From positions 1-36,806 of the forward strand of contig CALWJA010000096.1 in the NCBI GenBank assembly GCA_944380875.1: a stretch of DNA of 36,806 bases, written 5' to 3'. The notes beneath the pieces are model-generated. The model was not told where the DNA came from and searched no databases. It saw only the letters and a program-made list of their open reading frames with translations. This DNA is from an uncultured Clostridia bacterium (lineage in GTDB: Bacteria; Bacillota; Clostridia; Oscillospirales; Acutalibacteraceae). Position numbers and translations under genes: made by a program. The stretch's first letter is position 1. Each line of letters begins with the position of its first letter. Below are positions 16,144 to 24,780 of the stretch, piece after piece.

Positions 16144-17418
16144 TTGGATTATCTTTCACTGGATAAAAGCGCTCTTCAGGGCGTTAAGGAAACGCTTTTG
16201 GAGGAATACGCTGCATTTAAGGCACAAGGCCTTAATCTGAATATGTCGAGAGGAAAGCCTTGTACGGAACAGCTGGATCTCAGCATGCCTATGCTGGATA
16301 TGCTGAATGGTAAATCCGAAGTGGCTGCTTCCACAGGAGACGATTGCCGTAACTACGGTTTGCCGGATGGTTTGCCGGAACTGCGCGAAATTTTTGGTGG
16401 CATGATGGAAGTGCCTGCGGATAATGTGCTGATAGGCGGAAATTCCAGTCTCAATATGATGTTTGATACGGTTGCCTGCGGAATGACCCATGGATTTTCC
16501 GGTTGTGAACCTTGGAGCCGGCAGAAAACTATTAAATTCCTTTGCCCCTGCCCCGGTTATGATAGGCATTTTGCTGTTACACAATATTTTGGAGCAGAAT
16601 TGATCCGCGTGTCCATGACGCCGGAAGGCCCCAATATGGATGAGGTAGAAGAACTGATTAAGGATCCTGCGGTAAAGGGCATATGGTGTGTTCCCAAATA
16701 CAGCAATCCTCAGGGATACACGTATTCGGATGACACGGTTCGCCGGTTTGCCGCTCTCAAGCCTGCAGCCAAGGATTTTCGTGTGTTTTGGGATAATGCA
16801 TATTGTGTCCATGAATTGAGCGACACGCCGGATACTTTGCTGAATCTTTGGGAAGAATGCAAAAAGACTGGAAATGAAAACTTGGTTTTCTACTTCTCTT
16901 CTATGAGCAAGATCACTTTCCCCGGTTCCGGTGTAGCTGCCATGGCTGCCAGCGGAGAGAATCTGGAAGTCCTTCGGGAACATTTTTCCTTCCAGACTAT
17001 CGGCAGAGATAAACTCAACCAGCTTCGCCATGTGAAATTCCTGAAGAATCTGGATGGCGTCCGTGAGCAGATGAAAAAGCACAGAGCTATTTTAGAGCCC
17101 AAGTTCCAAGTGGTGCTGGAAAAGTTTCAGAAGGAATTGGGTGGCTTGCAGATTGCAAAGTGGACGGAACCCCACGGCGGGTACTTTATCAGCGTGGATG
17201 TTCTGGAGGGTTGCGCAAAAAGAGTAGTTTCCCTGTGTAAAGAGGCTGGTGTTGTCCTTACAGGAGCAGGTGCGGCATTCCCATATGGGCAAGACCCCAA
17301 GGACGAAAATATCCGTATCGCGCCTACATATCCCTCTGTGGATGAGCTGAAGAAAGCGGTTGAGCTTTTCTGCATATGCGTGAAATTGGCGGCGGCGGAA
17401 AAACTTCTCGAAAAATAA
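16144..17418 (+). CDS. Aspartate aminotransferase, class Ic (MocR-like aminotransferase fold)
   Basis: PLP-dependent transaminase, about 424 residues, in the class Ic aspartate aminotransferase group (PF12897). The N-terminal LNLNMSRGKPC motif, NYGLPDGLPELREIF, the GGNSSLNMMFD phosphate-side loop and VPKYSNPQGYTYSD are typical; the PLP lysine is K256 in SSMSKITFPGSG. It would make aspartate from oxaloacetate and glutamate. Start: an ATG at 16135 directly abuts AAGGGAG (16128-16134), with zero spacing. The TTG at 16144 has 9 nt spacing and is the better start. It has its own promoter and terminator and follows asnS, so it may supply Asp/Asn metabolism, which is inference. Confidence 0.92.
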   Translation: MDYLSLDKSALQGVKETLLEEYAAFKAQGLNLNMSRGKPCTEQLDLSMPMLDMLNGKSEVAASTGDDCRNYGLPDGLPELREIFGGMMEVPADNVLIGGNSSLNMMFDTVACGMTHGFSGCEPWSRQKTIKFLCPCPGYDRHFAVTQYFGAELIRVSMTPEGPNMDEVEELIKDPAVKGIWCVPKYSNPQGYTYSDDTVRRFAALKPAAKDFRVFWDNAYCVHELSDTPDTLLNLWEECKKTGNENLVFYFSSMSKITFPGSGVAAMAASGENLEVLREHFSFQTIGRDKLNQLRHVKFLKNLDGVREQMKKHRAILEPKFQVVLEKFQKELGGLQIAKWTEPHGGYFISVDVLEGCAKRVVSLCKEAGVVLTGAGAAFPYGQDPKDENIRIAPTYPSVDELKKAVELFCICVKLAAAEKLLEK

Positions 17419-17441
17419 AGAAAGATTTTGCTGGATATTTT

Positions 17442-17474
17442 AAAAGCGGAAGGATCACTCCTTCCGCTTTTTTC
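17442..17474 (+). terminator. Terminator of the aspartate aminotransferase gene
   Basis: AAAAGCGGAAGGA (17442-17454) pairs with TCCTTCCGCTTTT (17459-17471) and ends in a T run. Confidence 0.9.
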
Positions 17475-17547
17475 TGTTTACGGCTCTTACTTGGGCAAAA
17501 TTTACAGGATATTACCGGATATACGAGGGGTTTATTATATGAAATCA

Positions 17548-17576
17548 TTGACTTTTCCGCCGAATGACCATATAAT
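17548..17576 (+). promoter_or_regulatory. secDF promoter
   Basis: TTGACT (17548-17553), a 17-nt spacer and TATAAT (17571-17576), about 70 nt before secD. Confidence 0.88.
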
Positions 17577-17649
17577 TATCTTTGTTACGTTTACGCACTG
17601 TTAACGGTTTTTTCGGTGTGCAGAACAAACTTGTTTGGAGGATATACGA

Positions 17650-19056
17650 ATGAAGCGTGTAGCAAAACCTGTGTTTTTCATCGTCGCCCTCCTTATCCTG
17701 TTTTTCGGAATTACTTCCATATGGGGTATTCACGGACAAAACGGCGATAACAGAGTCACCTACATAAAAGGTGCCGGCGACATCCGTTGGGGCATTGATA
17801 TCAACGGCGGTGTAGAAGTAACCTTTACTCCGGATACAACGGAAGAGGTTACAGCAGATGATATGAATTCTGCAAGAGCAATCATTGAAACCCGTATGAC
17901 CAGCAATCATATTACAGATTACGAGATCTATACGGATTTCAGCAACAATCGAATTATTGTCCGATTCCCATGGAAGAATGGTGAAACGGATTTTGATCCA
18001 GAGACCGCTATTCAGGAATTAGCGGCTACTGCGGAGCTTACATTCCGTCCCGGCGGGGAATATGAGTCCACAGAAACGGCTGAAGATGGAAGCATTATTT
18101 TCAAAACGCCTACGGGTGAGACGGCAGAAACCGTTTTGCTTTCGGGCGCTGATGTGGAATCTGCAAGCGCACAGGCATACAGAGATACTACAACAAATCG
18201 GCCTAAGTATCTGGTTGATCTGAAGCTGACTGAATCTGGAAAAGAAAAATTTGCGGAGGCTACCGAAAAATATCTGAACAAAACGATTTCTATCTGGATG
18301 GACGATATCATGATCTCCAGTCCCACCGTACAAAGCGTGATTTCGGATGGGAACGCTTCCATTACGGGAGTTGACCAGCAGGAGGCCATAGATTTGGCTG
18401 AAAAGATCAATGCTGGTGCTCTTCCGTTTAAGCTGACAACTTCGAATTTCAGCACCTTGAGCCCAACATTGGGCATGTCTTCTCTTAACGCCATGACTAT
18501 TGCAGGCGTTATAGCCTTTATTTTAGTTGCGATTTTCTTAATTGTGGTATTCCGTTTGACCGGTGCTATTGCCGTTATTTCTCTTATTGGCCAGGTGGCG
18601 CTGTGTCTTGCCGCCGTTTCCGGATATTTCCCGTTTGTAAACAGCTTTACACTGACATTGCCCGGTATTGCGGGTATTATCCTCTCCATAGGCATGGGTG
18701 TGGACGCCAATATTATCACAGCTACCCGTATTAAGGAAGAACTGTGGGCTGGAAAAACGCTGGATGGAGCTATCCAAAAAGGCGACGAGAACAGCTTTTG
18801 GGCTATTTTTGATGGGAATATCACAACCATTATTGTGTCTTTGATGTTGATGGCTGTTTTTGGACCTGTCAATATTCTGGGTGGCATCTTCGGCGCATCC
18901 ACAACAGGTTCTATCTACTCTTTCGGATATACCCTGTTGATTGGTAATATCGGAAACTTTATATTTGGCGTAGGGACAACCCGGCTGATGACCAAATCGC
19001 TCTCCGGATTCAAACCTCTTCGCAAAAAATGGTTGTTCGGAGGTGCTAAAGAATGA
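17650..19056 (+). CDS. secD: Protein translocase subunit SecD
   Basis: 468-residue membrane subunit that uses the proton-motive force to help pull secreted proteins out of the Sec channel. TM1 is residues about 7-25 (VFFIVALLILFFGITSIWG). A large extracytoplasmic domain follows, with the family segments GGVEVTFTPDT, RIIVRFPW and ALPFKLT. Five TM helices at about 275-455 include GIAGIILSIGMGVDANIITATRIKEEL. It is shorter than E. coli SecD (615), as usual in clostridia. ATG 17650 has GGAGG upstream. It overlaps secF by ATGA. Confidence 0.96.
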   Translation: MKRVAKPVFFIVALLILFFGITSIWGIHGQNGDNRVTYIKGAGDIRWGIDINGGVEVTFTPDTTEEVTADDMNSARAIIETRMTSNHITDYEIYTDFSNNRIIVRFPWKNGETDFDPETAIQELAATAELTFRPGGEYESTETAEDGSIIFKTPTGETAETVLLSGADVESASAQAYRDTTTNRPKYLVDLKLTESGKEKFAEATEKYLNKTISIWMDDIMISSPTVQSVISDGNASITGVDQQEAIDLAEKINAGALPFKLTTSNFSTLSPTLGMSSLNAMTIAGVIAFILVAIFLIVVFRLTGAIAVISLIGQVALCLAAVSGYFPFVNSFTLTLPGIAGIILSIGMGVDANIITATRIKEELWAGKTLDGAIQKGDENSFWAIFDGNITTIIVSLMLMAVFGPVNILGGIFGASTTGSIYSFGYTLLIGNIGNFIFGVGTTRLMTKSLSGFKPLRKKWLFGGAKE

Positions 19057-20009
19057 AGAAGTTTCATATTCACTTTTTCAAGAACAGGAAAATTTACTTT
19101 TCCATCTCATTGGCGCTGATTGCCATTGGTTTAATTTGCAATATTTTTATGGGTGCTAATCTGGATATCCAGTTCCGGGGCGGTGCTATTGTGAAATATT
19201 CTTATAGCGGGCAGATTGATACAAATGAAGTTGCTTCCGTTGCAGAGGAAATCAGTGGCGACAGTGTGGATGTCCGTATTTATGAGAATGTGCAGAACGG
19301 CGGCGAAGCTTCTGTAAACCATGTTTCTATTTCTTTTGTTGGAAACCAGGCAATATCTCTGGAAAACCAAAAGGAAATCCAGACGGCGCTTTCCGAGAAG
19401 TATCCGAACGGAAATTTCCAGCTGGTGGAAAGCAGTTCCGTTAATCCTACCATGGGTCAGCAGTTTTTCACAAAATGCCTGATTGCGGTAGCGGTTACCT
19501 TCCTGCTGCTGGTATTCTATGTGGCGCTGCGCTTTAAGAAAATTGGCGGCGCGTCTGCCGGCGTCATGGCTATTATCGCTTTGCTGCATGATGTTTCCAT
19601 TATGTATTTTGTGTTTGTAGTATTCCAGTTGCCTATCAACGATACCTTTATCGCTGTGGTGCTTACGATTCTGGGTTACTCGCTGAATAACACGATTGTT
19701 GTATATGACCGTGTCCGTGAAAACCGCAAGCTTATGGGGCCGAAGACTCCGGTGGCAGATCTGGTAGATGCCAGTATCAACCAGACATTGACCCGTTCCA
19801 TCAATACTTCTCTCTGTACGTTTGTTGCAATTGCAGCCGTATATGTGGTAGGCATTGTGTATGGGCTGGACAGTGTTTCCCTTTTTGCCCTTCCTATGAT
19901 GATCGGTGTTGCTGTCGGTTGCTATTCTTCCGTGTGCCTGGCAGGTCCGCTCTATGTGATGTGGCAGAATCATAAAGAAAAAAAGCGTCGGATGGCGGCA
20001 GAAAAATAA
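19053..20009 (+). CDS. secF: Protein translocase subunit SecF
   Basis: 318-residue partner of SecD in the membrane. TM1 is about residues 14-32, followed by the extracytoplasmic domain beginning NLDIQFRGGAIVKYSYSG. The C-terminal TM bundle contains LTILGYSLNNTIVVYDRVRENRKL and INQTLTRSINTSLCTF, the SecF signatures. Translation is coupled to secD through the ATGA overlap, with an SD (GGAGG) inside secD. A terminator follows at 20030. Confidence 0.96.
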   Translation: MKKFHIHFFKNRKIYFSISLALIAIGLICNIFMGANLDIQFRGGAIVKYSYSGQIDTNEVASVAEEISGDSVDVRIYENVQNGGEASVNHVSISFVGNQAISLENQKEIQTALSEKYPNGNFQLVESSSVNPTMGQQFFTKCLIAVAVTFLLLVFYVALRFKKIGGASAGVMAIIALLHDVSIMYFVFVVFQLPINDTFIAVVLTILGYSLNNTIVVYDRVRENRKLMGPKTPVADLVDASINQTLTRSINTSLCTFVAIAAVYVVGIVYGLDSVSLFALPMMIGVAVGCYSSVCLAGPLYVMWQNHKEKKRRMAAEK

Positions 20010-20029
20010 TATTGCACTTTGTATAGGAG

Positions 20030-20062
20030 CGCGGAACCGTTTATCAGCGGTTCCGCGTTTTT
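20030..20062 (+). terminator. secDF terminator
   Basis: CGCGGAACCG (20030-20039) pairs with CGGTTCCGCG (20048-20057), followed by TTTTT. Confidence 0.9.
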
Positions 20063-20100
20063 GCTTTTCAGAAGGGATTGGATTTTCTTTTTGTATGCCC

Positions 20101-20129
20101 TTTAAACTTTTTCTGCTATGCGATATAAT
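20101..20129 (+). promoter_or_regulatory. Promoter of the hprK operon
   Basis: TTTAAA (20101-20106), a 17-nt spacer and TATAAT (20124-20129), about 45 nt before the hprK start. Confidence 0.72.
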
Positions 20130-20175
20130 AAGAACAAAGTAGGAACAATATAAATAGAGAAAGCAGGTGCGCTAC

Positions 20176-21141
20176 TTGGCTACTACATTTACAGTATCTC
20201 TGGCTAAGGTTATGAAAGAGCTCTCCCTTTCACCGATTTATATGCCGGAAGACCCGGAAAGCGTTTTAATATCCTCTATGGATGTAAACAGGCCCGGATT
20301 GGAACTGAACCGCTTTTATGATTATTATGATACCAGCCGTATCCTTATTTTTGGCAATGCCGAAACAGCTTTTCTCCGTTCCCGTACCCCGGAGGATCGG
20401 TATGAGATTCTGGAAGAAATTTTTTCCAAACATCCGCCGGCTGCTATTGTAGCCAGAGGGATTCAGCCTTCCCAGGAGCTTTTGACTGCCGTTATGAATA
20501 ATGGTGTGCCCCTGCTTGGTACAGGGGAGACAACCTCCAGTCTGGTAGCCGCGCTGGTAGCTTTTATGAATACAGAGCTGGCTCCCCGAATTACAAGGCA
20601 TGGCGTCCTTGTAGAGGTTTATGGTGAAGGTATTCTCCTGGTGGGCGACAGCGGCGTGGGCAAAAGTGAAACGGCAATAGAACTGATTAAGCGCGGCCAT
20701 CGTCTCATTGCGGATGATGCCGTTGAAATCCGCCGCGTTTCCGCTAAATCCCTGGTGGGGCAGGCTCCTGAAAATATCCGCCATTTTATTGAGCTGAGAG
20801 GTATTGGGATTATCAATGCCCGGCGCATTTTCGGTATGGGCGCTGTTAAACTCACGGAAAAGATCGATATGGTTATAAATCTTGAGATCTGGGATAATAA
20901 AAAAGTATATGACCGGATGGGGCTAGACAATGAATATACCGAAATCTTGGGGAATAAAGTGCCGGTTCTTACAATTCCTGTAAAACCGGGCCGAAATCTG
21001 GCCGTTATAATTGAAGTCGCAGCCATGAATAACCGTCAGAAAAAGATGGGATATAATGCGGCGACGGAATTGCTGAAAGGCTTGGGGATGGATGCATCCA
21101 TCCTGCAAGAGGAAAGTGAGCCGAAGAAACTGGATCTTTAA
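20176..21141 (+). CDS. hprK: HPr kinase/phosphorylase
   Basis: 321-residue bifunctional enzyme that phosphorylates and dephosphorylates Ser46 of HPr, controlling carbon catabolite repression through CcpA. Walker A is GDSGVGKSE (residues 157-165), HRLIADDAVEI follows, and the HprK signature ELRGIGIINARRIFGMGAVKL lies at about 203-223. The start is probably TTG 20176 (AGGTG 6 nt before); a GTG at 20167 overlaps that SD. It begins a co-directional run with the PHP protein, murB, rapZ, whiA and dnaE. Confidence 0.95.
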   Translation: MATTFTVSLAKVMKELSLSPIYMPEDPESVLISSMDVNRPGLELNRFYDYYDTSRILIFGNAETAFLRSRTPEDRYEILEEIFSKHPPAAIVARGIQPSQELLTAVMNNGVPLLGTGETTSSLVAALVAFMNTELAPRITRHGVLVEVYGEGILLVGDSGVGKSETAIELIKRGHRLIADDAVEIRRVSAKSLVGQAPENIRHFIELRGIGIINARRIFGMGAVKLTEKIDMVINLEIWDNKKVYDRMGLDNEYTEILGNKVPVLTIPVKPGRNLAVIIEVAAMNNRQKKMGYNAATELLKGLGMDASILQEESEPKKLDL

Positions 21142-21177
21142 TTTGCATATATTCTGGAAAGGAAAGAGAGCTCCTCT

Positions 21178-21945
21178 ATGAAATTTGTCGCTGATATGCA
21201 CATGCATACAATCGCTTCTACCCATGCGTATTCTACAATGGAAGAAATGCTTTCTGCGGCTGCACGAAAAGGCTTTTTTGCGGCCGCTATAACCGATCAC
21301 GGGGTTGCAATGCCGGGAGCCCCGGGAACCTGGTATTTTCAAAATATGAAAGTCCTTCCCCGTGTATATAAAGGGGTTCTTGTTCTTCGAGGGCAGGAAA
21401 GCAATGTCCTGGATTACGAAGGAAATTTGGATCTTCTTCCGGAGGACGCTCCTGTTATGGAATGGATTGTGGCCTCTATGCACGGGCCCACTATGATGCC
21501 CGGCCGGAAGCACAGCCGTGAAGACATAACGAACGCATGGCTTCAGGTTGCCAAAAATCCTCTTGTAAAAGTGATTGGTCACTGCGGATCGGAGGAGTTT
21601 TCTTTTGACTATGAGAAAGTGATTCCTGAATTTGGGCGTATGGGAAAACTAGTGGAGTTGAACGAGGGAACCTTCCGGGTACGTAAAGGTTCTTTACAAA
21701 ATTGCGCTTCTATTTTAAAGTTGTGTAAGAAATATGGGGTTCGTATCCTTGTAAATTCCGATGCGCATGTTTCTACCCATGTGGGAGAGTTTTCTCAAGG
21801 AGAAGAGCTTCTCAAAGAGTTGAATTTTCCCGAAGAATTGGTGGTGAATTCCAGTAAGGAACGGATGATGGAATATCTGCGGGAATATACTCATGTATTG
21901 GAAGATCCGGCTTATAGGGAAGCTGAAACAGGAGGGCTTATATGA
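21178..21945 (+). CDS. PHP-domain phosphoesterase (YcdX-like)
   Basis: 255-residue polymerase-and-histidinol-phosphatase (PHP) fold metal-dependent phosphoesterase. The metal-binding motifs are visible: DMHMHT near the N-terminus, ITDHG, ASMHGP, IGHCG and VNSDAHVSTHVGEF. It belongs to the YcdX-type putative phosphatase group; its substrate is unknown. It ends in an ATGA overlap with murB, so the two are translationally coupled. Start ATG 21178 with a purine-rich SD (GGAAAGGAAAGAG). Confidence 0.88.
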   Translation: MKFVADMHMHTIASTHAYSTMEEMLSAAARKGFFAAAITDHGVAMPGAPGTWYFQNMKVLPRVYKGVLVLRGQESNVLDYEGNLDLLPEDAPVMEWIVASMHGPTMMPGRKHSREDITNAWLQVAKNPLVKVIGHCGSEEFSFDYEKVIPEFGRMGKLVELNEGTFRVRKGSLQNCASILKLCKKYGVRILVNSDAHVSTHVGEFSQGEELLKELNFPEELVVNSSKERMMEYLREYTHVLEDPAYREAETGGLI

Positions 21946-22853
21946 AAACTTTGCAAGAACTGGAACGTATAGCTGTCTCTGCGGGATGTCTCGCTGTGAG
22001 CGGGGAACCTATGTCGCGCCATACAACATTCCGGGTGGGCGGACCGGCTGACTTGTTCCTGACGGTGCTCAATGCGGAAGCGTTGTCCCTGATATTAAAA
22101 AAGGCGCGGGAGCTTTCCATACCCCTTATGATGATTGGAAACGGTTCCAATCTTTTGGTAGGGGATAAAGGCATCCGGGGATGCGTGGTTTTGCTTTCCG
22201 GGGAATTTTGCCAAACTAGTAGAATCGGTGATACGGAATTGCGCTGCGGATCGGGGGTTTCTCTGGCCGGAGCCTGCAATGCCGCAAAAAAATACAACCT
22301 GACCGGTCTGGAATTTGCGTGGGGGATCCCGGGTTCCGTAGGCGGAGCCGTGTATATGAACGCAGGTGCTTACGGAGGGGAAATGCGGCAGGCGGTATCT
22401 TCCGTCCAGTGTATGTATCCGGATGGCACGATAGGAGAGATCCGAGGGGAAGATTTACAGTTCGGTTACCGGCATAGTGTATTTATGGAAAACAAGGCGG
22501 TGATCCTGCATGCTGTGTTTTCTCTTAAATCGGGAAACAGTGACGCTATCTCCCTGGCTATGGAGGATTTTTATAATCGCCGGAAAGAAAAACAGCCTCT
22601 TAATAAACCCAGCGCTGGCAGCGTGTTTAAACGTCCCGAAGGGCATTTTGCAGGGTCTCTGATTGAACAGTGCGGGCTGAAGGGCGTTTCGGTGGGAGGA
22701 GCCGCCGTTAGTGAAAAACATGCCGGATTCATTATCAATAAAGGCGGGGCTACCTGCGCGGATGTACTGGGGCTGATCCGTAAAATACAGGAAACAGTCC
22801 AAAAGGAAACCGGTGTTTCCCTGGAATGCGAAGTGCGCATGGTGGGCGAATAA
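21942..22853 (+). CDS. murB: UDP-N-acetylenolpyruvoylglucosamine reductase
   Basis: 303-residue flavoenzyme that reduces UDP-GlcNAc-enolpyruvate to UDP-MurNAc, the second committed step of peptidoglycan precursor synthesis. FAD-binding segments MIGNGSNLLVGDKGIRG and GLEFAWGIPGSVGGAVYMNAG are clear. The catalytic serine lies in NKPSAGSVFKRP and the terminal glutamate in LECEVRMVG. The start is fixed by the ATGA overlap with the PHP gene. It lies in the usual clostridial position before rapZ. Confidence 0.97.
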   Translation: MKTLQELERIAVSAGCLAVSGEPMSRHTTFRVGGPADLFLTVLNAEALSLILKKARELSIPLMMIGNGSNLLVGDKGIRGCVVLLSGEFCQTSRIGDTELRCGSGVSLAGACNAAKKYNLTGLEFAWGIPGSVGGAVYMNAGAYGGEMRQAVSSVQCMYPDGTIGEIRGEDLQFGYRHSVFMENKAVILHAVFSLKSGNSDAISLAMEDFYNRRKEKQPLNKPSAGSVFKRPEGHFAGSLIEQCGLKGVSVGGAAVSEKHAGFIINKGGATCADVLGLIRKIQETVQKETGVSLECEVRMVGE

Positions 22854-22884
22854 GAAGGAATATGAATTTAGTAGGAGAACATAC

Positions 22885-23745
22885 ATGGATTTTTTGATTA
22901 TCACGGGCCTTTCGGGAGCGGGAAAATCCAGAGCAGTGGACGCTTTGGAGGATATAGGTTTTTACTGTGTGGATAATATTCCGCCCCAGCTGATTCCCAC
23001 TTTTTGCACCCTGTGCCGCAACGCAAAGGAAAAGATGGAGAAAGTGGCGGTAGTGACGGATGTACGCGGAGGCGATATGTTCGGCACTCTGTTTGCCTCT
23101 TTGGAAGAACTGAAAGAGGATGAAGAAGCTTACAAAATTTTATTTTTGGATGCTTCTGACCGGGTTCTCATAAACAGATATAAGGAAACACGCCGTAGAC
23201 ATCCGCTTTCAGAAGAGACTGGCGGTTCTATCGAAAAGGCTGTCCGTTTGGAACGGGAAATGCTGCGTCCGGTTCGTGAAAAGGCCGATTATATTGTGGA
23301 TACTTCCCTTTTGTCCCCTGCCCAGCTTAAAGAGCGGATGGCGTCCCTTTTCCTGGGAGATACAAGTGACGCGTTGATGATTCACTGTGTATCCTTTGGC
23401 TTCAAATACGGAATTCCTGCTGAGGCCGATCTGGTTTTTGATGTCCGCTGCCTTCCAAATCCCTATTATGTGGAAGAGCTGAAGCATCTTACAGGATTGG
23501 ATGCCCCGGTAAGCCAATATGTGTTGGGGTGGGAACAAACCCAGGGGTTTGTCAAACGTTTTATAGATCTGATTGATTATATGATCCCCCTGTATTGTAA
23601 CGAGGGGAAGAGCCAGCTTGTGATCGCGGTAGGATGCACGGGAGGAAAACACCGTTCGGTAACGCTGGCCCAGCTTTTATACGATCATCTGCAGGAAAAG
23701 AAAAAAAGAGTGAGCGTCAATCACAGGGATATCAAAAAAATGTAA
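22885..23745 (+). CDS. rapZ: RNase adapter / nucleotide-binding protein RapZ (YvcJ)
   Basis: 286-residue P-loop protein; Walker A GLSGAGKS is at residues 8-15 and Walker B-like VVTDVRGGDMF follows. The C-terminal domain has the family motifs FGFKYGIP, DVRCLPNPYYV and CTGGKHRSV. In E. coli RapZ senses glucosamine-6-phosphate and controls GlmS through small RNAs; in Firmicutes the homologue YvcJ has GTPase/ATPase activity of less certain role. The ATG at 22885 has TAGGAG upstream. The neighbours murB and whiA fit; yvcK, normally next, is missing. Confidence 0.95.
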   Translation: MDFLIITGLSGAGKSRAVDALEDIGFYCVDNIPPQLIPTFCTLCRNAKEKMEKVAVVTDVRGGDMFGTLFASLEELKEDEEAYKILFLDASDRVLINRYKETRRRHPLSEETGGSIEKAVRLEREMLRPVREKADYIVDTSLLSPAQLKERMASLFLGDTSDALMIHCVSFGFKYGIPAEADLVFDVRCLPNPYYVEELKHLTGLDAPVSQYVLGWEQTQGFVKRFIDLIDYMIPLYCNEGKSQLVIAVGCTGGKHRSVTLAQLLYDHLQEKKKRVSVNHRDIKKM

Positions 23746-23755
23746 TCTCTGCATA

Positions 23756-23775
23756 AGGAAAGCTTAGTCTTTCCT
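23756..23775 (+). repeat. Small hairpin between rapZ and whiA
   Basis: AGGAAAG (23756-23762) pairs with CTTTCCT (23769-23775). No T tract follows, so read-through into whiA is expected. It lies where yvcK is found in related gene orders. Confidence 0.45.
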
Positions 23776-23800
23776 CAAACGGCGGAAGGAGGAACCGGAA

Positions 23801-24736
23801 ATGGCCATATCCTTCGCAGCAAGGACAAAAGAAGAACTTTGCCGTCACTCCACCGGAAAGGATTGCTGTGAAAAAGCGGAGACGTATGGTTTCTTTTTAT
23901 TTGGAAAAAACTTTTCTTCAAGAAATATCTGTGTGACTACGGAAAGTGCGTTTGCTGCCAGAAGAGCAGCACAGCAAATCGCTGAAACAGCCGGCGTAAT
24001 AGCGGAAACAACTGCGGGAGTCCGCCGCAGGGATGCCGGGCTGCAGGCTGTAACCGTATCCGTCTCGTCCCGGGAAGAATGCAGCAGGGTTCTCTCTTTT
24101 TTTGGGCACGATGGGGATGCGGTTACTTTGCATATTCAGCGTTCCAATCTGGATGGAGAATGCTGCTTTGCAGCTTTTCTGCGAGGTGCTTTTTTAAGCT
24201 GCGGGACGGTTACCCAACCGGAAAAGGAATACCATCTGGAATTTTCGGTCTCCTATAAAAATCTGGCGGGAGATCTGGCACTCCTTTTAAAGGAAACCGA
24301 CTTGGAGATTAAACCGGGAGTAGCCTCCCGAAGGGGAAGCTATGTAGTATACGTAAACGGTGCGGAAGAAGTGGGAGACCTGCTTACCTATATGGGGGCC
24401 TCGGGGGCTGCGCTGGAGCTGATTCAGGCTAAGATGGTGAAGGAAGTCCGGAATAACGTAAACCGGAAAATGAATTTTGAATCCGCCAATCAGGATAAAA
24501 CAGCTGACGCCGCTGCCAGGCAGGTCTTGGCCATTCGCCGGATTGCAGAAAATGGAGGATTAGCGGCTTTGCCTGAAGAACTCCAGGAGCTGGCGCGTAT
24601 ACGCTTGGAGTTTCCCGAATGCTCTCTTCGGGAACTGGGCAGCAGACTAAGTTCCCCTATCAGCCGTTCCGGCGTAAACCACCGGTTGAAAAAACTTCTG
24701 CAAATTGCGGAAGGACTGGGCAAGGATAATTCCTGA
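23801..24736 (+). CDS. whiA: DNA-binding protein WhiA
   Basis: 311-residue WhiA with an N-terminal LAGLIDADG-like homing-endonuclease fold without nuclease activity (about 90-190, AAFLRGAFLSCGTVTQPEKEY). The C-terminal helix-turn-helix contains CSLRELGSRLSSPISRSGVNHRLKKL. It is needed for sporulation septation in Streptomyces and affects division and chromosome segregation in Bacillus. The start ATG 23801 has GGAAGGAGG upstream. It lies in the hprK-dnaE run. Confidence 0.95.
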   Translation: MAISFAARTKEELCRHSTGKDCCEKAETYGFFLFGKNFSSRNICVTTESAFAARRAAQQIAETAGVIAETTAGVRRRDAGLQAVTVSVSSREECSRVLSFFGHDGDAVTLHIQRSNLDGECCFAAFLRGAFLSCGTVTQPEKEYHLEFSVSYKNLAGDLALLLKETDLEIKPGVASRRGSYVVYVNGAEEVGDLLTYMGASGAALELIQAKMVKEVRNNVNRKMNFESANQDKTADAAARQVLAIRRIAENGGLAALPEELQELARIRLEFPECSLRELGSRLSSPISRSGVNHRLKKLLQIAEGLGKDNS

Positions 24737-24780
24737 AATGGCTCCTTTGTTTTTTTATCTGCTTCATATAGGAGGATACC

